From Bacteroidetes bacterium HLUCCA01 (GTDB taxonomy: Bacteria; Bacteroidota; Rhodothermia; Balneolales; HLUCCA01), in the NCBI GenBank assembly GCA_001314545.1, contig LIHN01000001.1:960180-1024179 (forward strand): a stretch of 64,000 nucleotides of DNA, given 5' to 3'. The notes under the pieces were generated by a model. It did not search any database. It saw only the letters and a list, made by a program, of their open reading frames with translations, and was not told where the DNA came from. Of the stretch, positions 43,228-51,381 are shown piece after piece. The position numbers and the translations under genes were made by a program. The first letter of the stretch is position 1. Each line of letters starts with the position of its first letter.

Positions 43228-44676
43228 ATGAACATCGTTCAGATTATATATTGCGTTCAGCGTAAAGCCCGATACCTGTTGATTATGTTGAGCTTGACGG
43301 TCTTTAGCGAGGCATTGGCTCAAAATGGGGATTCCTCCACAAATACCTCACATAGCGGGATGCAGATACAACCAGCCAGCGATACAGATTACACCGTACA
43401 CGACTATGTACGCATAGGAGTTGAGCATAACCGTGGATTACTCTCTGCCAAACTCAATCGCGAAACGGCCGCATCAGAGCTTCGATCCTCACGCGGACGG
43501 TTTCTTCCGGAAGTCACCTTTGATGCGACCTACACATTCGCCAATGGAGGCAGAACAATCGAATTTCCCATTGGCGACCTCCTGAATCCTGTCTACGGTT
43601 CGCTGAACAGCCTTACCGGGTCCCAGCAATTCCCTACTGATTTACAGAATGTGAGTCAGCAATTGCTTCCCGATAACTACCACGAAACACGGGTTCGCGT
43701 GATTCAGCCCCTGTTTAACTCCGATCTGTACTTCAGCTACAGAGCACGCAGGGATCTGGTAACAGCTGAAGATGCCCGGATTCAGGCTGTTACCGATGAG
43801 CTCACAAAAGACATCAAGCTCAGCTACATCGCCTACTTCGCGGCTAAGGACCAGATCACCATCTGGGAATCAAACAAAGTCCTGATTCTTGAGCTGATTC
43901 GAACGACCGAATCGCTGGTAAACAACGGCGCCTCCACCATCGACCAGCTCTATGCAGCACGTTTCGAACTCACCGAGGTTGAAAGCAGATTAGCCGATGC
44001 CCGCAGGCAAGCCCAGACCGCCCGTGCCTATTTCAACCTGCTTCTCAACCGAGAGCTGAACACCCCCATCCAAAGAGACCAACTCTTTTTAGAATCCCGA
44101 TCAGATTATTGGTCCACAGAGGAATTACAACGCAATTCCACGCTGAACCGAGCCGAATTCGGACAACTTTCGGCAAGCTCCGCAGCCGCCCGCAACAATC
44201 TGGCATTGAGTCGGGCAAGAGCAATGCCGGATGTATTCGTTGTTGGCGACCTGGGTTTTCAGGGGACCAATTACACCTTCAACTCTGAACAGGAATACTG
44301 GCTGGTACAGTTTGGTCTACGTTGGAGCCTGTTTAGAGGATTTCAGAATCGGGAAAAAATTGAACGCGCACAGATTCAACTTCGTCAGCTGGATAACCAG
44401 TACGCCGATTTGCAGCAGAACATCCAATTGCTGGTCGATGACGCCTGGCAAGGATGGATGGCGGCCAAAGTGAAAGAACAAGCCGCCCTTGACGGACTAC
44501 AATCTGCCGAATCGGCCTTTCGAATCGTCAAACGACGCTACGAGGAAGGCAATGCACTGATGGTTGAATACCTTCGCGCTCAAGACAATTACATCCGTGC
44601 TCAACTCAATACCAGTCTGGCCGCCTACCAGTTGAAATCGGCTGAGGTCGTCGTCGAACGGGAAGCAGGGTTGTGA
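43228..44676 (+). CDS. TolC-family outer-membrane efflux channel
   Basis: 482 aa from the ATG at 43228; a longer frame from 43168 overlaps tetR. The signal peptide ends FSEALAQ. TolC repeats: VRIGVEHNRGLLSAKLNRETAASELRSSRGRFLPEVTFDATYTF in the first half and RAEFGQLSASSAAARNNLALSRARAMPDVFVVGDLG in the second, each followed by long coiled helices (YIAYFAAKDQITIWESNKVL; VDDAWQGWMAAKVKEQAALD). It forms the trimeric exit duct for the RND pump encoded downstream. The predicted TetR site covers this start codon, so repressor binding would block initiation or transcription directly; a later ATG at 43285 is possible but leaves a poor signal. Confidence 0.9.
   Translation: MNIVQIIYCVQRKARYLLIMLSLTVFSEALAQNGDSSTNTSHSGMQIQPASDTDYTVHDYVRIGVEHNRGLLSAKLNRETAASELRSSRGRFLPEVTFDATYTFANGGRTIEFPIGDLLNPVYGSLNSLTGSQQFPTDLQNVSQQLLPDNYHETRVRVIQPLFNSDLYFSYRARRDLVTAEDARIQAVTDELTKDIKLSYIAYFAAKDQITIWESNKVLILELIRTTESLVNNGASTIDQLYAARFELTEVESRLADARRQAQTARAYFNLLLNRELNTPIQRDQLFLESRSDYWSTEELQRNSTLNRAEFGQLSASSAAARNNLALSRARAMPDVFVVGDLGFQGTNYTFNSEQEYWLVQFGLRWSLFRGFQNREKIERAQIQLRQLDNQYADLQQNIQLLVDDAWQGWMAAKVKEQAALDGLQSAESAFRIVKRRYEEGNALMVEYLRAQDNYIRAQLNTSLAAYQLKSAEVVVEREAGL
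43229..43241. promoter_or_regulatory. TetR operator candidate over the efflux operon start codon
   Basis: TGAAC-atc-GTTCA, a perfect 5-3-5 palindrome. Its TG is the second and third base of the ATG at 43228. Shares aaaaatgaacancgttca with 42552-42569. Confidence 0.65.
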
Positions 44677-44870
44677 TAAACCCGCTAGGAAACCTTTATC
44701 TGAAGCATCAACTTCGCGCCGATTCTACATCCATAGCAGCAAACCTGCCCGTCAGGTATTCATCTGGATGTACAAACTAAAACCAACTGTACCAGATCCA
44801 CATCTTTAGCAACACTTCAGATACGGATTACCACTTTGAATTTCCAATAAATCAACAAATATCAATCACT

Positions 44871-45977
44871 ATGCTCTCCCCCTACAACATCTTTTACAGC
44901 TTTAAGAAATTCACCGGATTCTATCTGGTCACCTTTGCACTCGCCGCCTGCGGATCACCGGAACCCAGCAACACCACAACTCCTCCGCCAACACATACAT
45001 CCCCACAGGAAACAATATTCGTACAGACACAACCGGTTTCCATACAGGATACGAGTATTCCCGTTCAGGTTATAGGACAGGTCAGCTCGGCAACCTCCTT
45101 CAACTTATCGTTCAGAACGGGGGGATTCATCGATGAAATTCTGGTAGACGAAGGCGACCGGGTCAGCGAAGGTCAGCGCCTGGCCAAATTAAACCAACGC
45201 GAGACCGAAGCCCTCCTGCTTCGTGCGGAGGCCATGTTTGCACAAAGTATGCGTGAAATGAATCGCATTCAGAACCTGTATAACGATAGCGCCGCCACGC
45301 AACAGCAGCTCGACAACCAGCAAACCGTGGTGGATGTGTCCAGGGCTGAGCTCGAACTGGCACGTTTCAATGCCGAAAAGTCGGAAATCATCGCCCCGCA
45401 GGACGGAATCATACTTCGAAAAATGACCGAAATAAATGAACAGGTTCGACAAGGCGATGCGGTCTTCACCATGGGAACACGTGGAAATGAGGCTACAGTG
45501 GTACTGGCAGGAGTAAGCGATCGCCACATATACAGGCTAAAAACGGGCGATACAGCATTATTTAGTTCATCCGCATATCCGAATAAACAATTTGAAGGAA
45601 AAGTTACACGCATCCCGTCCCAGGCTAATAACAGAACCGGAGTTTTCGACATTGAAATCACCCTGAACGGATCAGCGCATGAGCTCAAAAACGGTTTCAT
45701 CCTTCGCGGCAGCATTCTACCTCAAACCACCGAACCCCTGATTGCCATACCCATTGCAGCGCTGGTTGAAGCCGATGGAAATGCGGTTTGGATGTATACC
45801 CCGGATGCATCCGGTCAATCCGCCAATCGGATCAGGGTTCAACCCGTTCACATCGCCAATGAACACTTCTATGTCCGCAGCGAAGACCTGAACGGCATCA
45901 CCCGCATCATTACCAGAGGATCAGCCTACGTGCGACCTGGCTCCGCTATCAACATATCAGAAGAGACAGTCCGATGA
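44871..45977 (+). CDS. RND efflux periplasmic adaptor (membrane fusion lipoprotein)
   Basis: 368 aa. Lipoprotein signal ending TFALAACGS (Cys27). Adaptor architecture: barrel-sandwich half VIGQVSSATSFNLSFRTGGFIDEILVDEGDRVSEGQRLAKLNQRE (60-110), a helical hairpin (LLLRAEAMFAQSMREMNRIQNLYNDSAATQQQLDNQQTVVDVSRAELELARF), the second lipoyl half IIAPQDGIILRKMTEINEQVRQGDAVFTM, then the beta-barrel and membrane-proximal domains. It links the inner-membrane pump to TolC. The gap of 194 bp after the TolC gene has no gene, and the stop overlaps the pump start (ATGA). Confidence 0.93.
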   Translation: MLSPYNIFYSFKKFTGFYLVTFALAACGSPEPSNTTTPPPTHTSPQETIFVQTQPVSIQDTSIPVQVIGQVSSATSFNLSFRTGGFIDEILVDEGDRVSEGQRLAKLNQRETEALLLRAEAMFAQSMREMNRIQNLYNDSAATQQQLDNQQTVVDVSRAELELARFNAEKSEIIAPQDGIILRKMTEINEQVRQGDAVFTMGTRGNEATVVLAGVSDRHIYRLKTGDTALFSSSAYPNKQFEGKVTRIPSQANNRTGVFDIEITLNGSAHELKNGFILRGSILPQTTEPLIAIPIAALVEADGNAVWMYTPDASGQSANRIRVQPVHIANEHFYVRSEDLNGITRIITRGSAYVRPGSAINISEETVR

Positions 45978-48900
45978 AACTCCCTGAAATCGCCATCCGA
46001 AACTATCAGTTTATACTGGTTATCGTATTTATCGCGTGTATTGTGGGCATTTATGCCATACAGGTTATGCCACGTACCGAAGATCCCGACCTCTCACTGC
46101 CCAGCTTTAACATAACGGCAGTGTTACCGGGCACCAGTCCGCAGGACATGGAAGAACTTATCGTAAAACCCATCGAAGATGCCCTCGAAGATCTGGATGA
46201 TGTAGTGGATGTGATCACGGTGATCGACGAGGGCATCGCCATTTTCGAAATCGAAGCCCGATTTGGCATCGACTATGAGCGGAAACTCGATGAAATCAGT
46301 CGGGAGGTTAATGCTATTCGCGGGGACCTTCCCGACAACCTCCTCGAATTGAACATTTCCCAGTTCAAACCCGAGGATGTTACCAGCATCATGCTCATTA
46401 CGCTGGTTTCCCCAACCGCCTCCTATCGCGAACTGAACATCATTGCCGAAGACCTCGAGCGTCGCCTCAGTCGCATCGATGGCGTGAAAAAGACCACCAA
46501 CGAAGCCGTACCGGAAGAGGAAATCCGCATTGCCGCCGATTTCGAGCGTATGGCAATGCTCGGAATCTCGATTGATATGCTGCTGGGCGCCTTGTCCGAC
46601 AACAACGCCAACATTCCGGGCGGAAGCATGAAAGCCGGAACCCGCACCTTTACAGTGCAAAGCAGCGGCAGCCTGAACTCCCTCGAAGCCATTCGCCAGA
46701 TTCCCGTCGCAGCCGGCGCCGGTCATACCGTGACCATCAACGACATAGCACAGGTGTACTACGCTCATGAAGACATCCGCTGGATGGCCCGGCACAACGG
46801 CGAACGGGCAGTTTACGTCACAGTGAAGCGCGAGGCCAGCAAGAATATGGTACAGGTAACCGACAATGTGATGCACTTATTGGATGCATACCGCAGTCAG
46901 CTGCCGACCGACATCACCCTCGAAGTTGCCTTCGAACAGGCTTCCGCGGTGCAGGAACGCATCAGCGATTTCTTCTGGAACCTGGTACAGGGAATGCTGC
47001 TGGTTTCGCTGGTTATACTGGTCTTTCTGGGATTTAGGTCTTCCCTGATTACCGTAACCGTAATCCCGATTGCCATGATTATCGGAATCGGTTTGCTCTA
47101 CTTTGCCGGATACGGACTCCAGCAGATCTCCATCGCAGCACTGGTCATAGCCCTGGGACTCCTCGTTGATAACGGTATTGTAGTCGTTGAAAACATCGTC
47201 CGTTATCAGAAAAAAGGTCTTCGATTAGCTGAGGCTGCCGTTAAGGGGACATCTGAGGTAGGCTACGCCATCATCAGCTCGACCATAACCACCCTCCTGG
47301 CTTTTGCTCCCCTGGCCATGATTCAAAGCGGTCCCGGTGAATTCCTGCGCACCCTGCCGTTAACTGTGATTTTCGTACTCTTCGTATCACTGATTCTGGC
47401 CCTTGTACTCATCCCCATCCTGGCCACGCGTATTCTCAAAGAGTCGGCTGATGCCGGGCGAAACGATTCCGCGCAAGAAGCATCATCGGCAGGAAACATC
47501 CAAAATGTAATTCCGATTGCTTCAGCACCTGCCGAGGTCTCTGTAAGCACCTCAGTGTTGACCCAGAATCCCGCCCAAAACGAATCGGCCGGACTCGTTG
47601 ACCGCCTCATCCAGCGTTTCATCCGTCGGATTTATCGTCCATCACTGGATACGGCCCTACGCTTCAAAGGACTCGTTTTCGCAGCGGCCATCGCATTGTT
47701 TATCGGAAGCCTGGCTTTGTTCCCGTTCATCGGCGTGAGCTTCTTCCCTACCGCCGACAAGCCGCTGTTATTGATCGAGGTCGACCTCCCGGCCGGATCC
47801 AACATCGATGAAACCGATCGAGCTGTTCGCTTCGTAGAGAGCGTGCTGGACACCACATCCTACGTTCGGTCGTACACCTCAAACGCCGGACATGGAAACC
47901 CTCAGGTGTATTACAACCGCATTCCAGAGGCCTACAAAACGCACCACGGTCAGCTGATGGTGAACTTTCACGATTGGGATGCGCCTACGTTTTACCGGAC
48001 ACTGACCGCATTACGCCATGCCTTCGGTTCATACCCCGGAGCCAAAATCACCTTCCGGGAGCTGGTAAACGGCGCCCCATTCAACGCCCCCATCGAAATC
48101 CGGGTCATTGGCGAGCAAATTGAAACCATCGCGGCGCTTGCAGCAGAAGTCGAACAAATCATACGCTCGGCAGACGGCACCATCGATGTTGAAAATCCAC
48201 TTGCACGAAACCGAACCGAACTGGTGGTCAGTCTGGATCTGGACAAAGCCGCAATGGCCGGAATTTCCACATCCTCCTTCGACCGCGCCGTACGAGCGGC
48301 AACCGCTGGGATCAGCACCGAAAGCGCCGTAATGCAAGACGGGAAGGAGTATCCGCTGGTGGTACGACTCAGCGCCGACGGCGAAACCCGTATCCGTGAT
48401 CTTGAACGCATCTATTTATCCGGTTCTTTTGGTGATTTCATACCGATGCAACAGGTAGCCGCGTATCGATTTGCACCCTCGGTTAACGGATTTCAGCACT
48501 ACAACTTCGAACGAAGCAGTTCGGTTACAGCCAACGTCATCGATGCCGATGCCACCACACGCATCACCGAAGAAATCATCCGTGGACTGGAAAGCATGAG
48601 CTGGCCGGAGGGATATCGGTTTTATGTGGCCGGTGAGTACGAAACTCAGCAGGAAGCCTTTGGCGACCTGCGAAACCTGCTTATTCTGGCCATGATTGGT
48701 GTTTTTGCGGTGTTGGTCTTGCAGTTCAGGTCGTTCCTGCAACCGGCCATCATCTTCTCAGCCATTCCCATGGCCATAACCGGATCGTTTGTGGCCCTGT
48801 TCATCACCGGCTGGTCCTTCTCGTTCTTCGCCTTCGTCGGATTCATAAGCCTAATTGGAATCGTGGTTAATAACTCCATCATTCTAATCGATTACGCCAA

Positions 48901-49162
48901 TCAGTTGCGCAATGAAGGTCGCTCCGTGGTAGAATCCATCACCGAGTCGGCCGAAACACGCTTTACCCCCATCATCCTGACAACCATCACAACGGTGGGA
49001 GGACTGCTTCCGCTCACTCTGTCGAACTCCGGACTTTGGTCGCCCCTGGGCTGGACCATCATCGGAGGGATGATTACCTCAACAGCCCTCACGCTACTCA
49101 TTGTCCCCATCCTGTACATCTGGTTCACACGTGAATCGGACCTCGTAACGAAAACCAGATAA
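45974..49162 (+). CDS. RND efflux pump, AcrB/HAE1-like permease
   Basis: 1062 aa with the twelve-helix, two-large-loop RND plan. Landmarks are the opening IAIRNYQFILVIVFIACIVGIYAIQVMPRTEDPDLSLPSFNI, GTSPQDMEELIVKPIEDAL, TM4 with LVIALGLLVDNGIVVVENIVRYQKKGL, and the second half RNLLILAMIGVFAVLVLQFRSFLQPAIIFSAIPMAITG and FVGFISLIGIVVNNSIILIDYANQLRNEGRS. In TM4 the second proton-relay Asp of AcrB (DD) is Asn (DN), as in some other RND subgroups. It exports hydrophobic compounds using the proton or sodium gradient. Overlap with the adaptor gene shows co-translation. Confidence 0.94.
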   Translation: MKLPEIAIRNYQFILVIVFIACIVGIYAIQVMPRTEDPDLSLPSFNITAVLPGTSPQDMEELIVKPIEDALEDLDDVVDVITVIDEGIAIFEIEARFGIDYERKLDEISREVNAIRGDLPDNLLELNISQFKPEDVTSIMLITLVSPTASYRELNIIAEDLERRLSRIDGVKKTTNEAVPEEEIRIAADFERMAMLGISIDMLLGALSDNNANIPGGSMKAGTRTFTVQSSGSLNSLEAIRQIPVAAGAGHTVTINDIAQVYYAHEDIRWMARHNGERAVYVTVKREASKNMVQVTDNVMHLLDAYRSQLPTDITLEVAFEQASAVQERISDFFWNLVQGMLLVSLVILVFLGFRSSLITVTVIPIAMIIGIGLLYFAGYGLQQISIAALVIALGLLVDNGIVVVENIVRYQKKGLRLAEAAVKGTSEVGYAIISSTITTLLAFAPLAMIQSGPGEFLRTLPLTVIFVLFVSLILALVLIPILATRILKESADAGRNDSAQEASSAGNIQNVIPIASAPAEVSVSTSVLTQNPAQNESAGLVDRLIQRFIRRIYRPSLDTALRFKGLVFAAAIALFIGSLALFPFIGVSFFPTADKPLLLIEVDLPAGSNIDETDRAVRFVESVLDTTSYVRSYTSNAGHGNPQVYYNRIPEAYKTHHGQLMVNFHDWDAPTFYRTLTALRHAFGSYPGAKITFRELVNGAPFNAPIEIRVIGEQIETIAALAAEVEQIIRSADGTIDVENPLARNRTELVVSLDLDKAAMAGISTSSFDRAVRAATAGISTESAVMQDGKEYPLVVRLSADGETRIRDLERIYLSGSFGDFIPMQQVAAYRFAPSVNGFQHYNFERSSSVTANVIDADATTRITEEIIRGLESMSWPEGYRFYVAGEYETQQEAFGDLRNLLILAMIGVFAVLVLQFRSFLQPAIIFSAIPMAITGSFVALFITGWSFSFFAFVGFISLIGIVVNNSIILIDYANQLRNEGRSVVESITESAETRFTPIILTTITTVGGLLPLTLSNSGLWSPLGWTIIGGMITSTALTLLIVPILYIWFTRESDLVTKTR

Positions 49163-49174
49163 TCCAACAGAGTT

Positions 49175-49687
49175 ATGAAAAATGCACTCGTTCTCTTTGT
49201 TTTTGTGTTGGTAAACATGTTTATGTATAACTCGACACATAATCCCGCAGTAGCCTCTGAAAAGATAGCTATGTACACATCGGGCGGCACTTCCTCTTCG
49301 GAAACAGAATCAGAAGAAGGCTACGGAACCATCATGCTCCAGGTAGAAGGGCTGCGTCAGGACCTCGGCGGAGCCATTTCGGCCGGAATCTTTACCCGTG
49401 ATTTTTTCCCACAGGTCGGGAAAGCCTCCTATGAACAATATGTCACCTTTGACGGGACTACCAGAACCATCGTTTTCGATTTCGTTCCGTCTGGTGTTTA
49501 TGCTGCAGCCGTATTTCAGGACGTTGACATGGACGGCGACCTCCGCACCAATTTTGTCGGATTACCGCGAGAACCCATCGGTTTCTCGAATGATGTGCGT
49601 ATTCGGTTTGGTCCGCCCGCCTTTTCCGACGCGGCATTCAATGTAGTTAACGGAGACACCGTTAGAATGAGGATTATTCTGCGATGA
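49175..49687 (+). CDS. DUF2141 secreted protein
   Basis: 170 aa with an N-terminal hydrophobic segment (KNALVLFVFVLVNMFMYNS). The body matches DUF2141: GTIMLQVEGLRQDLGGAISAGIF, IVFDFVPSGVYAAAVFQDVDMDGDLRTNFVGLPREPIGFSNDVRIRFGPPAFSDAAF. The acidic D-x-D-x-D-G segment could bind calcium. The family is common in Bacteroidota and Proteobacteria and has no known role. It starts 12 nt after the pump gene and ends with an ATGA overlap to the next gene, so it belongs to the efflux operon. Confidence 0.88.
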   Translation: MKNALVLFVFVLVNMFMYNSTHNPAVASEKIAMYTSGGTSSSETESEEGYGTIMLQVEGLRQDLGGAISAGIFTRDFFPQVGKASYEQYVTFDGTTRTIVFDFVPSGVYAAAVFQDVDMDGDLRTNFVGLPREPIGFSNDVRIRFGPPAFSDAAFNVVNGDTVRMRIILR

Positions 49688-50460
49688 GTTTCGTGCGTGA
49701 CTTCATATCAGAAGTTCATCATCGAAACGAGCTGCTGTTTTGGTTTGGACTGGCATGCCTTGGGTTTGCGGTTTGCCTTGCCATCGTGAGTACGGTGAGT
49801 AATACGCAAGTCCTTGGTGTGAATGCCTGGTTCAAGCCCATCAAGTTCTCGCTTTCTACAACACTGCTGGTTTGGGCAATGGCCTGGTACATGTTCTATT
49901 TGGATAAGCCTGGCCTCACCTCGTGGTATAGCTGGTCGGTCACGCTGCTGCTGGGATTCGAAATTCTGTACATAGCCTGGCAGGCCGGTCGCGGAGAATT
50001 GTCCCACTTCAACGATTCGACCGCCTTCACATCAGGGATGTTCTCGCTGATGGCCATTGCAGCAACCGTTGTGAGCCTGCTAACTGCCTACATCGGACTG
50101 GAATTCTTCTGGGGGCGTTTTGAGGAGCTGCCTCGACATTATCTGTGGGGAATCCGAACCGGGATCATGCTCTTTGTGGTCTTTTCCTTGCAAGGATTTC
50201 TGATGGGATCGTCCAACGCTCATACCCTGGGCGGAGAAATGGGCGGTCCCGGACTACCCTTCCTGAACTGGAGTACCGTGGTCGGCGATGGAAGAGTGGC
50301 ACATTTCATAGGGATGCACGCCTTGCAGGTTCTTCCCATCCTCTCCTTTAATGTGCTTAAAACCACCCGATTGACGTTGCTGGCGGCAATATTTTATGGA
50401 ATTCTTGCCTTTTTCACCCTAATGCAAGCCATTCAGGGCAAACCATTTATAAAAATGTAA
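49684..50460 (+). CDS. Seven-helix membrane protein of unknown function
   Basis: 258 aa with about seven hydrophobic helices (LLFWFGLACLGFAVCLAIVS, FSLSTTLLVWAMAWYMFYL, MFSLMAIAATVVSLLTAYIG, GIMLFVVFSLQGFLMGSS, LTLLAAIFYGILAFFTLMQ and others). Conserved-looking polar spots are WFKPIKFSLS, GWSxxT-like loops and FIGMHALQVLPILSFN with His inside the membrane. No family is assigned by eye; similar proteins are annotated only as hypothetical membrane proteins. It is translationally coupled to the DUF2141 gene, the last of the TetR-controlled operon. Confidence 0.8.
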   Translation: MSFVRDFISEVHHRNELLFWFGLACLGFAVCLAIVSTVSNTQVLGVNAWFKPIKFSLSTTLLVWAMAWYMFYLDKPGLTSWYSWSVTLLLGFEILYIAWQAGRGELSHFNDSTAFTSGMFSLMAIAATVVSLLTAYIGLEFFWGRFEELPRHYLWGIRTGIMLFVVFSLQGFLMGSSNAHTLGGEMGGPGLPFLNWSTVVGDGRVAHFIGMHALQVLPILSFNVLKTTRLTLLAAIFYGILAFFTLMQAIQGKPFIKM

Positions 50461-50926
50461 CCCTTCTGCATTACTAGTGTCTCGAAACATGGCCCTTGGT
50501 CGCGAATACCGTCCAATGCACCACGACACTAAATCAGATTTTCAGCTACAAATTAACATCCATCGCCTCAACAAAAAACAAACAAGTAGATCTACTTCAA
50601 CCGCTTAAAAGCAACCAACATGATAAAATCAATCATACAAACGATGCTGACCCTGGTCCAGATGGGCGAAAGTACGGATAATGGCTCAGATTATGGGCGA
50701 AATGAGCGGATCTCAAAAACACCACATACATACTTAGCAGGGGCAAACGTGACAGATTTCCGGGAAAATAAACCCGCCGGGGAACCCTTCGACAGCAAAA
50801 GAGGCTTATATTTGAAATACCTGCTTTGAATATCATCAAGGCGTGCAAGTACCTACCCGTTACCAGCACGAAACAGAACAGATAGGTAAACGGTCATCAA
50901 CAAACATTCGAAAACGAATCACACCT
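50461..50926. other. Spacer after efflux operon
   Basis: No supported gene. A weak frame of about 60 codons near 50620-50829 lacks signal, domain or coupling. A TATATTTG word at 50807-50814 fits the Bacteroidota -7 consensus (TAnnTTTG) and may serve the CDGSH gene 113 bp downstream. Confidence 0.4.
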
Positions 50927-51175
50927 ATGCAAACACCCGAAATCGGCGGAAGAAAGTCCATCAAAATTGAAGAAGAAACCGGAAAGGAGTACTACTGGTG
51001 CGCCTGCGGGAAGAGCAGCAATCAGCCCTTCTGCGACGGCTCGCACGCCGGTACCGCTTTTGAACCGATGTGCATCGTACCGGAGAAGACCGGTCGTGCT
51101 TTCCTGTGTACCTGCAAGCAGACAGCCAACCCGCCCTACTGCGACGGAGCCCACCGGAATCTGCCGACGGAATAA
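50927..51175 (+). CDS. CDGSH iron-sulfur domain protein
   Basis: 82 aa from the ATG at 50927 (MQTPEIGGRKSIKIEEETGK). Two CDGSH motifs are intact: CACGKSSNQPFCDGSH and CTCKQTANPPYCDGAH, each with three Cys and one His that hold a [2Fe-2S] cluster. This double-motif form is the bacterial type related to mitoNEET-like and Miner2-like proteins. Likely functions are electron or cluster transfer or redox sensing in the cytoplasm. It stands alone. Confidence 0.93.
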   Translation: MQTPEIGGRKSIKIEEETGKEYYWCACGKSSNQPFCDGSHAGTAFEPMCIVPEKTGRAFLCTCKQTANPPYCDGAHRNLPTE

Positions 51176-51381
51176 CAAGGTAAACTGAGACCCTGACGTG
51201 GATTGACCGGTATGAAACAAGCATAGACATACCGCAATCAAGGATTACATAAAATGCGCGAAATTTCCGATTTCATTTGGGATTCCGGATAGGAGTCCGC
51301 ATTTTAGCCCATCCTAAATAATCATCATCTGAGAGTGGATCAGTGTAAAATGTGCTTCCATCTCACCTCTAACCAAACGTT

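Noticed and set aside
50620-50829. Short plus-strand frame between the efflux operon and the CDGSH gene
   Set aside because: No signal peptide, no domain, no coupling to neighbours and biased composition without protein character.
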